Positions 12,865 through 25,400 of a stretch of 64,000 nt of DNA are shown here, piece after piece. Every line of letters begins with the position of its first letter. The first letter of the stretch is position 1. The position numbers and the translations under genes were made by a program. Source of the stretch: Cyclospora cayetanensis (Eukaryota; Apicomplexa; Conoidasida; Eucoccidiorida; Eimeriidae); assembly GCF_002999335.1 (NCBI RefSeq), contig NW_020312700.1:310001-374000 (forward strand), given 5' to 3'. The notes beneath the pieces are model-generated. The model saw nothing but the letters and a program-made list of their open reading frames with translations. It did not search any database and was not told the origin of the DNA.

Positions 12865-15800
12865 CTTCTTAGCGGTGTTGGTGCTATTGTCGCTAAAAAG
12901 AGGCCTGCCTGTACTAGGAGGGCTGCTGGGTAGAAGCAGGAGTGCAACGACTCATGCCACTGTAATTGGGAGAACCGCCTGACTGTCAGGCCACCCTCTC
13001 TGAGGCTACCCCTGGCATAAAAGGAGAGGAGCCCGTCTGTTCTACATACGCGGGAAGCATAGCATCAGGAGGAGGTGCTCTTGCAGCGGCTTTCCTGCTG
13101 CCGCTGCCTCAGAGGCCCCCTGTGTAGAAGCAGCTTGTAAGAGGTGCCCGACGCCAGAGAAGATAAATGAAATAAAGAGAGTTTCAAGGAAGGCAGCGCC
13201 CCCAGGGCGCTGACACACTCAAACTGCTCGTATCCCACACGTCTAGCAGCACCAACGAAACCACGGCTGTTGCACCACATGGAGGCCCCCAGGGAGGAGG
13301 TGCTCGAGTGGCAAGCAGCTAGCTTGCCAGAAACGTCACTGCCACGGGATTAACGTGGACCTGCTGTGTCGGAGTGCTTCATGAAACATGAGTCTCAATG
13401 GAGTATGTGTTGCCCGAAGGCAGCCCTGGAAAAACCCGGGGGTGTCCCTGACAGCACACAAGCCCCCAGAGGACACAACTATGCAAGACAGTGTATGTAC
13501 CGCATGTAAAGCAGTGATGCTGGCAGATAATGAGAGAGAATGGGGCGGCGACACGGACCTGTCCTCTACATGGGGGCCCCAGGGTCCTTGCTGTTCATGC
13601 CGCGGCAACTGCAGCCCATCTTGCACACGCTATTGTTCCCAACTACATCGTCTAAATGCGATATACACCTTATTTCCCTTTCAGAAAGGCACAGGGGGTG
13701 TCTGGAACAATGAAAGGTGCAATGGTGCAGGGGGTGTGCGCGAGAGTGATCGCACATGCACAGCGGGCAAGACTTCCGCACTCTAGTAGCTGCTTTGATT
13801 AGGACGGCTAAATCCTTTTCTTTAACAGTGGCAACTATGAAACCGCTGAAAAGATAAGGGGTAGCACTCTCCGCGGAGAGGAAGGTTTGCCATACCAGAG
13901 GGTTGCGTTCCTATCATCCATATTTGTGCTCTTCTCAAGGCCGTATACGTGCCACTCTGCATACAGCATCCGCCGAACCAAGACATCCCAGTCCATGACT
14001 GCAGGTTCACCTGCATTGACTTTTGCGCGAGAAAGACTTCAGTATGGCACTGGCATTTGGGGAATTAGTCCACCCCAGACACGCACCTCTGCTACTGCTT
14101 CCAGAATCAGGGAATGGCTAGTTGGTGCTTGTAACGATCCCCAGAAACTCGCTAAAGAGGCAGACCCACCCCCCAAGAACAACCGAATCCGCCTAGAATG
14201 TTCTATTTCATTCGATCTCCGGAGATCCTCCTCTCCTTCCACACACTCTGCAGGGTTCTCTGGCGCAAGGGAAGGAACTACCGACGGCGTGCAAGTCATT
14301 TGGTCGTCTGTATAACTGCATACAGTACCTCAGCATAGGCACACAGCGGACGTTTCTACTGGTCGGCGCTAACCTTGCGCTCAAGCAATCATAGTAAAGG
14401 CAAAGTTGTAGTGCGCCACGCTACACTGAGGCACTTTGTGTCACACTGGTTATGTATATGAAGAAGCACATTGTGCACTGCTTATACGGTGTGCTTATTC
14501 ATATGGCTATTTGATGACGAGCAGGATCAGCTTACACAATACTACAGGAATGAGCGTTGTATGCCAGCTGCTCCATCTAGCGTTTCCACAGGGAGACACG
14601 TAACAAAAGACTCAGTACAAATGCAAGAAAAATTGTGGACTGATTTTTCAAAAGAACTCTGTCTATTCCTCCCCCGTTCCCCCATTGGTTTCCCAGAAGT
14701 GGGGATACGCACACGAAAACGTGCGCGTTGCAGCACCCTGTAAGCGCTTCGAGCCATCACAGTTCGTTCTATACGCCACGTGGCAGATACGCGTGCAATA
14801 GTGCGCTTCGTTGTATCGAGTTGTATAACTGTGCAGGAAGAAAGGTAATGAAACAGAGGAACCGCTTAGTCCATTTATTCTTAATTCTCAAACAAAACAT
14901 CTGTGTGGTTGAAGCTTTGAAGTCCAGAGCAGTCCACTGCACATCTTACCATACTACCTGAGTTAAAAATTCGTGCTCTCCTGTTCTGTTTCTGTCCGCC
15001 AAGACCAGATTTGCACACAACAGCTGAACCTTTCTCGCCGGATCGCCACTTTCTGGGGCCTAGTTATACTTGAGCACTTTCTGCTACACCGTGTGTACAT
15101 AACACAGAACTGATTTAAAATTGAGCCACCTGTTCGTCTGTTCGTATATCTCATTTCCTGTATAGTACTGGTAGCTCAGTACAAGAAGTGACACTGTTGT
15201 GTTGGTCTGCGCTAGATGCAATGTGCAACTTGCTGTGAATGCGGGGAGTGTTTAAAGGGAGCGCCAACCCCGCGGGAATTCTTTTGGCTTCTCTATTTAA
15301 CCTAAATATTGAGCTTGCGTTGAACTATTTCCTTTCACATGCCATAGATGGAGCGCTACACAAGTCGGCGGCAAATACTGAATTAAACGAAAAGAGCCTC
15401 ATGCAGGACTGTCTAAGCATTTCTTGACCTAATGCAGTCGTAGGAAATGTGCCTCCGGGGTGTGTGATGTTGAGAACGCGAGCTTACCACCCTAGTGCTT
15501 GAGCCAAGCCGACGAAATTGTGTCTTACACTGGGAGCCGAGCTCCATAGAGGCAGCCACCGAGCCCCGTCGAGCGCACGCAAATGTGCTCTGCCCTGGTG
15601 AAGCTTTCGTGCTTTCATAGAGCTTACTAGGCTACTGTCCATAGAGGGCTTTTTACGCGATTAAGTTGCACATACCGCATTTATGTTACTTTGAATGGCA
15701 CCGCCCCCGATAATTTCGACCAATGCGCCACACACTGCAGGAAGCCTTTTAATAGGGCCGACGGAGTGCCACATCGCATCATCGACGAACCCAAGGGTAA

Positions 15801-16517
15801 AGGGGGGACGAGAAGCGCTAGAAAAGCCGTTTGGCGGCCTTAAAGCAACCTAAGACGCGGAATTTCAGAGAGCCACAATGCCAAAGAGGACATAACAGAT
15901 ACGGGCCTAAGACGAAAAACAACGACGTGATTGGCGTATGATCCTAGGCTGTAGTATAACTGGCCGCACCAAGGTATTATGCGGTACGCTTCATTACTTC
16001 TTAGGCTGGTGTGTGACTCTCTGAAAGGCACCACGACAACAGGTGGCCTCAACAGCAGGCATTATGCCAACCAGAAATGAAGCCCTGGTCTAATTCACAT
16101 CGGGCCTGTGCCCTCTCTTCCCGCTGTTCGTCTAGCCTTGTAAACGTAGCGTCCTGTGATACAAGGTATTCCTCCTTGTTTGAAAGGATCCTTGTGTCCA
16201 TCTGTTTTGTGTCAGCCGAGCTATTTGTTGTGGAGTATGTTCTGAGCCCTATTCAGCTCATGCCTAGTAAGTCTGCCCCTCGCTCTCTAGCCGTCCACCT
16301 GTATGAGCCACTGTCAGAATCTGTTCACCGCAGGCTTCCGGCTCGCCGCTCTCTCCGGCCTGCTGCTTTCGGACTCAGTGGGTACTCTGCGACCTTTCTG
16401 TGTGTAGCTCTCAGTTTACTCTGAGCTAGTCCATATGTCTAGAGGGGGTTCTTTCCGTGCTTCTAGAACTGGCTATCTCATTTTCTGCACTCCGGCTGCC
16501 ATTCAAGCGTTTAATTG
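12865..16517. other. Gene-poor stretch
   Basis: About 3.65 kb between the 5' end of the transporter gene and the 3' end of the kinase gene. Only short frames on both strands, no domain and no array. One GGGGCCCC palindrome lies at about 13571. Trinucleotide tracts typical of the neighbouring genes are absent. It presumably holds the transporter promoter and the kinase 3' end. Confidence 0.5.
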
Positions 16518-17667
16518 CTACCAGTTCCGGCTGCGAAGATGAGTATCTACTGCCTCGGGGGGTAGGGGCTGAGGCTTGCTCTCTCTTAGCTGCAGGAGAC
16601 ACATGTCAAAGGAGGTGGACAAACTGAGCTCTAACTTTTCCTTCGCTACAGCGGCTGCTGTTTTTGTTCCACTGCTGTTGCTGCCGCTGCGCCTGTTGCT
16701 ATCTCCACGTGGACGCTCTGCAAGACGTCGGGCTCTATCAGGCGAGACCTGAAGGCCATGACAGTCCAAAGGGGGCGTGGAATCCTGCTTCTGCAATAGC
16801 TGCTGCCCTTGCTGCTGCAGTTCATGCTGCCGCATGAGCAAAATGTGCGTTAGCAACAGATCTTGCTGCTGAGTCCCCTTTGACGCCAGTGGACTGACAG
16901 CGTTTCCGAGACCACTTTTCCTCGCTGGAGTCTTTATGGGGGCATCCGCAGAAGGAGCAGCAGCAGCTAGTGCCATGGGGGCAGCGGGTTGGCTTGGGGG
17001 GTTGGGAGGCGAGAAGCTGTCAGTAAAAGAAACATGGCCAACAGTGCCGCAGCGCCCTTGGTGCGGTACATCTTCGCCTGTTCGCCCGTCACCGACGCAT
17101 CCACTGCTACTGTTGCGATTGCTGCCGCTGCTGCTGGAGAAGGTGTGGGAGGTATCTTCAGCGCACGGATTCCTGCCGGGCTTGCTGGACTCCAGCGCAT
17201 CCTCCCAGCCAGGCACCGAAAAGCCCCATAAATTGTTCTCTGCGTCGGCTTGCTGTTGCCACTGCTGACTCTGCTGCCAGGGGTCTCGCTGCAGTCCGTT
17301 TGGGTGTCCCCAGGGGTCCTTTGCATCCAGCTGCTGCTGGTGCTGCTGACAGGCAGGTGCAACGGCAGAAGGATCGAAAATGTCGAACTCTTGAGCATCC
17401 AATTGCCCAGGTTGGCTTTGCCTCTCCGCAATTTCCTGAGATAGAGAGAGAGAGAGCAGTAGTGATAGTCGTTGCTGCTACAATTCAGTTACAACAGCAA
17501 AACAAGAGCAAGAACAGTGCGGACGACACAGCTACGGTGAAAGCACCATTCCTACAAAGCAAAGCAAACCTACCCTAAAAGCAGATACATGTTCTTGTTG
17601 GAGCCGTGGCTCCTGCTGCTGCTGTATTTGCTGCTGCTGCTGTTGCTGCTGTTTTTGTTGCTGTTGT

Positions 17668-17742
<75 letters not shown>

Positions 17743-19937
17743 AGCAGCTCGGCAAGACCGTTCGGCGACTCCAAAGCGGTAACCAGCTGATGGGCTGTGG
17801 GTCTTTGTGAGGGGCGAAGGGACAGAAGACAACGCAGCAGGGACATGAGCTCCTCTGAATATCTGAAAATTAACCAACAGCAAGCTCAGCAGAAAAACTC
17901 CGGCACAAGGGTAAGCCAGAATGGGCCTGTCGGCATGCGCGTGTGCCTTCCTAGAGCTATTCTAATGAACCAAGATTAGGGGTTTGCAGGATTGAGGACT
18001 GCCTTAAGACAGCCGAACCACTGATTCTGGTGTTAGCAATACACTTCCTACGGCCTGGAGAGTCGTGCATTTACCGGTGATGGGGTGGAATGACGTAAAC
18101 CCCGTTGCTGATGGCGAGGACAGAGGCCCCCTCAAAGGGGTGACGGTAGAAGCAAAGAATGAACAAAACGCAACCCAGCATCTGCAGCACCATCGGAAGC
18201 AGCAGCTAGAGAGGGTGGGAGCTACAGCAGCAAAAGCTGCAGCAGCAGGCTCTGCTGCTGCTTGCCTCGCTATAACTGGTGGGAGGGCTGCGTGTGGTTC
18301 CCCGAGAAGAGGTAACAGAGTGTATGGGGTTCGGATCTCGGAGATTCACCCAAATATCCGCGGGGGGCCCTACTGGGTACTCGAGATACAGGTCGACCAT
18401 CTCAGGGGCCCTACGGCACCAGAAGGCATCTAGCAGCAGCACAGGCCACGATTTGCAATGTTGGAACGTCTGATGCATTCGTGAGAGGAGATGTGCGGGG
18501 ATGAGAATGAGTACCGCACCGACAGCAGCCACGAGAGTAGTTTCACGGGAGATCGAAAGGCAACTGCGTTGACTGACAGCACAGAGGATCATGCAACAAA
18601 AGGGCATAACGGAGGAACGGCAGCTGCAGAAGGCTCGACTGCCACAGGAGCAGCAGCAGCTGCTGCTGCTGCTTCTGCTGCAGCCTGCTTTTGTACCGAT
18701 ACGCGAGAGTGGAATGCCTCTCGATTTGCTCGGCGAGCCGCAGCTTCTCCTCCCTTCCTCCGGTCGCAGAGTTCATGATTCCTCGCATGCAGCTGCCAAA
18801 ATCGCAGACTCGGAAAACACCTTCTAGGCCCTCGGGTTGTGTGGCCTTTTTTGCTGGTGTGTGGGTGGCAGCTTGACCCCGTGCGCGAGACCACAGGGCC
18901 CCCAGGGAAGAAGGCGGAGGCCCTTCGAGGGCCCCTGCATCCTTAGGCGGGTCGAACAAGACGTTCTCCACTTTAAGGTCGCAGTGAACAATGGGGGGAT
19001 TTTGAGCGTGCAAGTGTGCAAGGCCCCTGAAGGCACAAGCCTCATGCCCGAGAATCTTACGGCCGCGCATGTTAGGCCAAATGCATGTTCAGAAGAGGCA
19101 CTGGGGCTTTCTATGCGGGTACTGCAGGCTTCTGCTATCTGTGAAATGAAACTCGCTAACCGGTATCAACAACTGTTTGTGCTCTCTCTGCCGCACTAGC
19201 GAATCCCAGACCGCCCATACCCTAAAACTCTAACCTGGCGACATGTAGCAATATACGCCGAACGACTTGCTCCTGCAAGCCTTCATGAGGATTTGCACAC
19301 CGCTGCATCAAATCAAGCAGCGTGCCCCCCCTGCAGTAGTCTAAAAGGATCAGGACCTCACCGGGGGCCCCCCGCATCCACGGGGCCCCTTGCCGGGATG
19401 TCACACTGCTCCCGTGGCATCGCACTACGTTATCGTGCGGAGGTAAGGAAGTCTGGAGCACACAAACACTCAGTGGCAAAAGCGACCTCCTGGGCGGCCG
19501 ATCTCATTAGATGAGACGCCCACCAGCCTCTTTCTGCTTCTTGCTTGGTAGGCTCTGCCTGCTCTGCACGCAGTGACGGCTCCTTACAAGGATGTCAAGT
19601 TCCTTTTTAGCCAACTCATAGCCTTCTGCATCTGCAAACGGGAGGCGCTTTAGAGCAAAGAGCGCTTCGGTTTCGATATCACGCACCAAGGAGACGTATG
19701 CATAACCGCCTGCAGCAACAGCAGGAAAAGTGTCACAACAAAAGGCAACGGCATCCATAAATTGTGCAGGCGCATGAATGGCGAGCAACAGCGAAAGATG
19801 TCTACCGTCATCAGTAGCAGCAGAACACGCCTACCTTCAGCAATATCCTTCTCGGTTCGAATGGTTCTTCCTGCGATTTGAATCTGAGAGTTCGAGCGCA
19901 GCGCCTGCTGACAGAGATGACGCAGGGACTGCATCAT
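16518..19937 (-). CDS. NAK-family (AAK1/GAK-like) Ser/Thr kinase
   Basis: Eight exons (19835-19937, 19588-19709, 19235-19452, 18697-19026, 18350-18410, 18075-18181, 17574-17862, 16518-17435) join in consistent phases to give 715 residues. The kinase fold is complete: Gly-loop IAEGGYAYVSLV (32-43), catalytic Lys55 in ALK, HCDLKVEN (162-169), DFGS (223-226), APE (259-261), then MLGCVLFILCFYRHPFEG and the C-lobe end RPSQRPTAHQL. The IAEGG..YV loop, the DFGS and the LKVEN are hallmarks of the Numb-associated kinase group, which phosphorylates clathrin adaptors. HCD replaces the usual HRD. About 45 extra residues sit between the catalytic loop and DFG. The tail (411-715) starts with FDIFDP (427-432) and two DPW motifs (450, 461), the class of motif that binds AP-2 ear domains. 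A poly-Gln tract lies between kinase and tail. Start: first ATG after an in-frame stop. Confidence 0.9.
17613..17748 (-). repeat. Poly-Gln coding tract (CAG/CAA)
   Basis: A mixed CTG/TTG run on the plus strand encodes about 45 residues, nearly all Gln, with a few Lys, Ile and Glu, in kinase exon 7 immediately after the catalytic domain. CAA interruptions break the CAG run, which usually stabilises such tracts. Confidence 0.9.
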
Positions 19938-20980
19938 TTGCCGCGATGGCGGCTGCTGCTGCTGTTGCTGCCACTCCTAGCTTTTTTTTAAAGCTCCTGA
20001 TGCCGTTATGGTTCAGTCTGGAAAGGCACCTGTGCCTGTTGTTACAAATGGCAAAAGCAACCCTCTTCTTGCAGCCGGTGTATGGGTGGTCGGCAGCTGA
20101 CCTTTGCCAGCAGACTAACCATGGGATAGCAGCATCAGAAAATGTCTTCTGTTGCGACAGTCGCTGCTTTGGACGTTTCGCGACTATTCAGACCGTGTGG
20201 TGGATTCAGATGTCTAGAATTTGGAGAGCTGAATATCTCCGGGTGAGGCGAGAGATTTCTGCGGCAGTGAGGCGTAACGACCTTAAAATGAAGCCCGTTC
20301 AAGCGGCATTGACTGTAGAAAGTGAACAATACTCTATTTTATGGAATCCCTCAGGCTTTCGGGCCCGCAATACACCGGACAGCTGAGAGCTCGCTCATTT
20401 CATTCCCAGTCCCGTCTGAAGCGGTGTGTTCTAAACAACCCGCCCAATGCAAAAGTACTAGCAAGAATCCTAGATTCCTTCATTTTTCAGATGAATCGTT
20501 AAATGGCAAGCCGTACACCTTGGTTCCTGTATTTACTTCTCTTCGTGTGACCTTCACTAGCTGCCGGTCGGCAGCAGGGCCCCCCCACTCTCAAAGCCAA
20601 CCGCATGTGGTTCACCCTTCTTACTTCTGCCAAAGTCCTAAATTAGAACGACTTCGCGTATTCCGCAGAGCCAAAAGCATATGCTCCCAATTTTTCACGA
20701 GCCTTAGGGCTTCCTAAATCTCACGCTCCGGCACGCGAGGGGGGCCAGGAAATGGGTGGGGGGAGCTCAAAGACCGGTCAAAGGCGAACAACATGAACAA
20801 TAGCACCGGCATAATCAGTAGCAACAGCTACGCCAACTGTCCTTTGGCCAAAGGATAAGGAGCACAATGAGTAAAACGCCTGCTGCAACCCGCTTACAAC
20901 AGCCCTCGCGAAGCCAGCAGAAAGAGCAGCACTCGCGGAAAAAAAGGAACCGAAAGCACTCGTAGAAGTAATACACCAGA
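19938..20980. promoter_or_regulatory. Divergent intergenic region, kinase/cyclo-ligase
   Basis: About 1.04 kb between two head-to-head start codons. It contains short frames without family similarity, for example on the plus strand at 20322-20717. It probably carries both promoters. No defined promoter element can be named. Confidence 0.35.
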
Positions 20981-22172
20981 ATGCACATTCAAGCGAAGGA
21001 GGCAAAGTCCCTCCTCAGGACGCAGATACTGCGGATCCGTACGGAACGCCTCGCGTTGCAGGCGCCACAGGGGAAACAACAGCAGGCAGCAGCCACGGAT
21101 GTGGCCTTGCAGCATTTGGCTTCTCAAGAAGGGCCCTTTCTGGAGCTTCTGCACCGATTATTTCCGGGCAGGCTCAAACAAACAAGAGGAGGCCCTGCAG
21201 GTGGCATTTTACGTTGCAGCAACAGCAGCACGCACTGCACTGCCCAGACGCTCATGTATGGCTCCTCGAACCGCAATACAGCGAACTCTGTCATGTGCAC
21301 CCTTTTCGTGCAGGTATGGAAGCAGGATTAACGCCGCTCAGAGTTGGAGGATACTACAACATTGGATCGGAGTATAGCTGTCTGCCCATGCTGCAAATGC
21401 TTTGCTCTTTGGGGGCAGAAACCTCTCTGCCGGTATGCCCTCCTAAGGGTCGCCTGCTCGAGTTTAGGAGATACTTGCCAGGGGACCGGCTCACACCTGA
21501 TCGGGTGCGTGACTTTCTGAAGACTTAGGGTTTAGGGAGGCATGGCTTACACCCAGTCTGCCAAGTAATTCCCCTCGTCATCGACCCTTGTACTCCAGGA
21601 TTGGTCTGTGCGCCCTCTATATTTTTGTTGCACGTTGTGGTGTGTGTTTCTGTCTTGTTGCGCATTAGTATGGAATTCCAGGTCCCGCTGCGTCAGCGGG
21701 CAGTTGGGCTGTCTCTCCAGATCTTCTGCTGCTCCCTCTGGTCGCTTTCGATCGCCTGGGAGTCCGCCTCGGATATGGAGGCGGCTTCTTCGACGCCACA
21801 CTTGCCGCTCTGAGAGCTCGCCAGCTTGCGCATAAAGTTGATGAGTCTGACTCTGCCGAGGAGGCAGAGAATCCCCTAGAGCTGCTGCGCAGACTCCACG
21901 CTACAGGCACTCTCTCCGCCGCAGCGGCAGAGGAACGAAGCGTTGCAGCAGGCACGACCCAGAAGTGGAGAGGCCTCCTGGTATGTGGCATGGCGTTCAG
22001 CTGTCAGGAGGTGCAAGAGGGGACTATCCCCCTAGAACCCCACGATCAGTTGCTCGACGTGGTTTTAACTGAAACAAGCCTTCTTCTTTGCAATCCCAAA
22101 CTTGCAAAGCTCATGCAGCAGCCCGTTGTACGGACTGGTCTCGCTGCAGCGGCAAACGCTAAAGGGCTGTAG
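20981..22172 (+). CDS. MTHFS: 5-formyltetrahydrofolate cyclo-ligase
   Basis: Three exons (20981-21200, 21314-21504, 21669-22172) join in phase to give 304 residues. The enzyme converts 5-formyl-THF to 5,10-methenyl-THF with ATP, returning the storage folate to the active pool. The sequence shows the family order: a basic N-terminal helix ([15 protein letters not shown]), [40 protein letters not shown], the substrate and ATP loop [10 protein letters not shown] (170-179), and [16 protein letters not shown] near the end. Between the Gly-rich loop and the last motif is an insertion of about 50 residues rich in Ala, Glu and Arg, so the protein is longer than the usual 200 residues. No clear organellar signal is visible, so it is probably cytosolic. 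Introns of 113 and 164 bp are canonical GT-AG. It is convergent with the EPL1 gene, 321 bp away. Confidence 0.9.
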
Positions 22173-22493
22173 CTCCACCGCTAACGGCCCAAGGCACCAC
22201 TACGGCTTCTGTAACGGCCACTAAAACAGCTGCAGTAGCTCCAAGTGTAAAGCTGCACGAGAACAGCGGGCCTTCCTTTTGAATTCTGTCTTAACTCAAT
22301 GACACGACGTCCGTACCTCTACGCAAGAGGGCATGAGCCCCTCCCTACTCCGTTGCTTCAAGGCATGACTCAACAGCAGCAGATCCTAGCAAAACAATAA
22401 ACCTCTAGGTCTATCAGCGGCGTTTCGCGCCGTCTGTTCGTGGGGAGGGATTCACTAATAGGCGCCCTATACCCATAAAGGCGGTGGCGTGGC
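22173..22493. other. Convergent 3' intergenic region
   Basis: 321 bp between two stop codons, with no feature seen. Both genes' polyadenylation signals should lie here or just inside, but no specific site can be chosen. Confidence 0.4.
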
Positions 22494-25400
22494 CTACCAT
22501 TGGGCACCCCCTCGAATAGGCAGTGACCCCGAGCAGACTGCCTGTTGCTGGAAATCCCTAGATGCCGTTCGAAGCAAGGAATCTGCTGATGCAGCCTCTG
22601 TTTTGCTGCCGTTAAGGGTGCTGCTGTGGTCTGCAGCAGGAGCATCTTCCCCCGCAGGCGCTGCTGCTTGTGCAGCAGCTGTAGAGCAGCCTGCCCTGTC
22701 TTGATGGGTAATCACCTGCGACAAAGAGAGGTCCCCGTGGGAGCATACCTTGCCAGCCTTTTTGCCGCATGGCAAATTGAATCGATACATATATACATAG
22801 ACACTGCACGTAGGCCTCGTACCACGGCATATTGAGCAGTTCGTGCATGCCCGCCCCCACGCCTAGCCCGACAGGAGACGCATGCAGATGGACTGCATGG
22901 TGCCAGGGAGTGCAGCCCAAGCGAATGCAGCGATGAGAGATCCCAGACACACGAGACAGCAACTTAAGGCGCTTGAGGGCATAGCAGTGACACGCGGCGA
23001 GCCGCAATGAAAAAACCGAACCGGAGGTGAACAAAAAGGTGGCCAAAAGTCACACCGTTTCACAAGAGCTGAAGGAAGCAGTATTTGAAGATAGGGGCCT
23101 CGCAAAAGTGAGCGTCTAAGCAATAGAAGCTCACCTCTAGCCATTCGGAGAAGGCTGCAGTCATCTCCGCTGCATCTTCCGGACCAGGGTTGAGTCTCAT
23201 CTGTTTCTTTCTTGCTGCTTCAACTGCCACCCTGATTTCATCTTGCAACTGTCGAGGGGCAGTGGCGGCTGCTGCCGGGGGGAGAGCCAGATCCTGCTGC
23301 GCATGCAGAAGCACTTCGGGGCCTGCCCAATCGGCTGCAGTGCCGGAGGGGCCTTCAAACGACAGCTGCTGCTGCTGCTGCTGCTGCTGCTGTAAGTACA
23401 AGTGGAGGGAGAACAAGTGAAAGCCTGCAGACGCATGCACCACCACAGCCACACTTGCGGGCACTTGTCTTGCCATCACGACTCTCGCGGTCCCCTGGAC
23501 TCCAAAGCCCCGTTTTGAAACAAACACATGCAGCCAGACAGTTATACGCGCAACAACAAACGCAGCCTAAGCACATGCAGCCACACAGTTATACGCGCAA
23601 CAACAAACGCAGCCTAAGCACATGCAGCCACACAGTTATACGCGCAACAACAAACGCAGCCTAAGCACATGCAGCCAGACAATTATACGCGCAACAACAA
23701 ACGCAGCCTAAGCACATGCAGCCAGACAGTAATACGCGCAACAACAAACGCAGCCTAAGCACATGCAGCCAGACAGTAATACGCGCAACAACAAACGCAG
23801 CCTAAGCACATGCAGCCAGACAATTATACGCGCAACAACAAACGCAGCCTAAGCACATGCAGCCAGACAGTTATACGCGCAACAACAAACGCAGCCTAAG
23901 CACATGCAGCCAGACAGTTATACGCGCAACAACAAACGCAGCCTAAGCACATGCAGCCAGACAGTTATACGCGCAACAACAAACGCAGCCAATCCGAGGA
24001 ACTCAGCTCACCCCCGCAATTCGCTGGCTCAACAGCCCCACTGGCAGAAGCGAACGGCGGCTCCAAGTCTAACTCGTCTCGCTCGAGGCTGCTGCCGCTG
24101 CTGTCGGCTGCAATCACGGAGGGGACAGATTCTGGTGAAGGGCCCCCTGAGAGACCCTCCTCGCCCTCCTGGTACTCGTAAGGGTTAAAGGGGCCCCCTC
24201 CTGCGGGGGTTCCGTTTTCGGTGCCGCTTGTCCACATGCGCGGAGTCCGCTTCTCAGCTGGGCCCCCCAAGTGCTGCTCCTGCTGCTGCTGTTGCTGCTG
24301 CTCTTGCTGCTGGGGAACGCAGCGCAGCCTGTCGATCCACAGGCGTCCTCCCCGCCCTCTGCGCCTAATGATACTGAATCTGCATTTGGGGGGGCCCTGG
24401 GAATTGTCGCCGTCCACCTCCACAGCTCCCGTCTCTGCGGGTGCCCCCTCCGGCTGCTGCGATGCAGCAGCAGGAGAAAGAGTAAAAAGCAACGGGGAAG
24501 ACACCGGGATGAGAGAGGGCGGCAAGGGAGAGGTGCCAAATAGACACTGAGTTGAAGGCTTCCAATGCCTGTTGGCTGAGCAGCATAGCACATACACACA
24601 CATACATCTCTATATATACGTACATACCCTACACATATACACCCATACATACATACATACATCCGTAAGGACAGACATTCCTAGATCCTTATCTATCTAA
24701 AGAGCCGTATTCCATGGAAAGGCCGAATACAAGGAGCAACAACAACACAATATGCGAGGCAGCGAGAAGGGGCTGCCGAGACAAAGTAGTACAGAGAGAG
24801 AGAGGATGGGGCACGCCTGCTGGCAAGGCATAAGAGGCTTAAAAAGCACAGCCAGCAGAGCACGCACAGCAGAAATGATGCGAAGCAAGACAGAGAGACA
24901 TAAATATATATATAGATTACGAAAGATGGAAGAAAGGAGGCCCCGATAATGACCTTTATCAGGTGATACTGGACAGCACAATACGCCAACCAACCCCCCT
25001 GTGAAAAGAATAAGGGATCTTTGTCTGATGCGCACCCTTTGGGCGGAGGATTAGAGAGGGACTCATTACGGGTATCAGCCGCCCCAGTCGATCCCTCTTG
25101 GCTTGTCTGCGTATCTGGCGTGAGTCTGAGGGGGGGCCCTGGGGGGCCCCTGGTGGGCCTTGCTGCCGTGCAGCGCCAGCAGACGCAGACCCCGGGGGCC
25201 CCTGCGGCGGCGGCAGTGCCGCAGCTCCAGCACTTGCAGAGGCAGCAGCATGCAAAAGGGCCCTCTTGTCGCCCCTCCGATCGGTCCTGCGGCTGCCTGA
25301 GCCTTTGACCTTCTCCCTTAGCTGCAGCCACAATGGGTGGGAATAAAAGGGGTCGGTCAGCTCGAAGCGCTGCTGCTCGAACATCAAGCTTCGCACCTGC

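Noticed and set aside
17589..17810. Poly-Leu plus-strand frame resembling a membrane segment
   Set aside because: It is antisense to the kinase poly-Gln tract and has no supporting context.
21527..21540. Telomere-like TTAGGGTTTAGGG fragment
   Set aside because: It has fewer than three units and lies inside an intron of the cyclo-ligase gene, so it is not a chromosome end. Short fragments of this kind are scattered in Eimeria genomes.
23526..23990. CRISPR-like array (regular repeats)
   Set aside because: The repeats are directly abutting 47-bp units without unique spacers, they sit in a eukaryotic intron, and no cas genes are present. It is a minisatellite.
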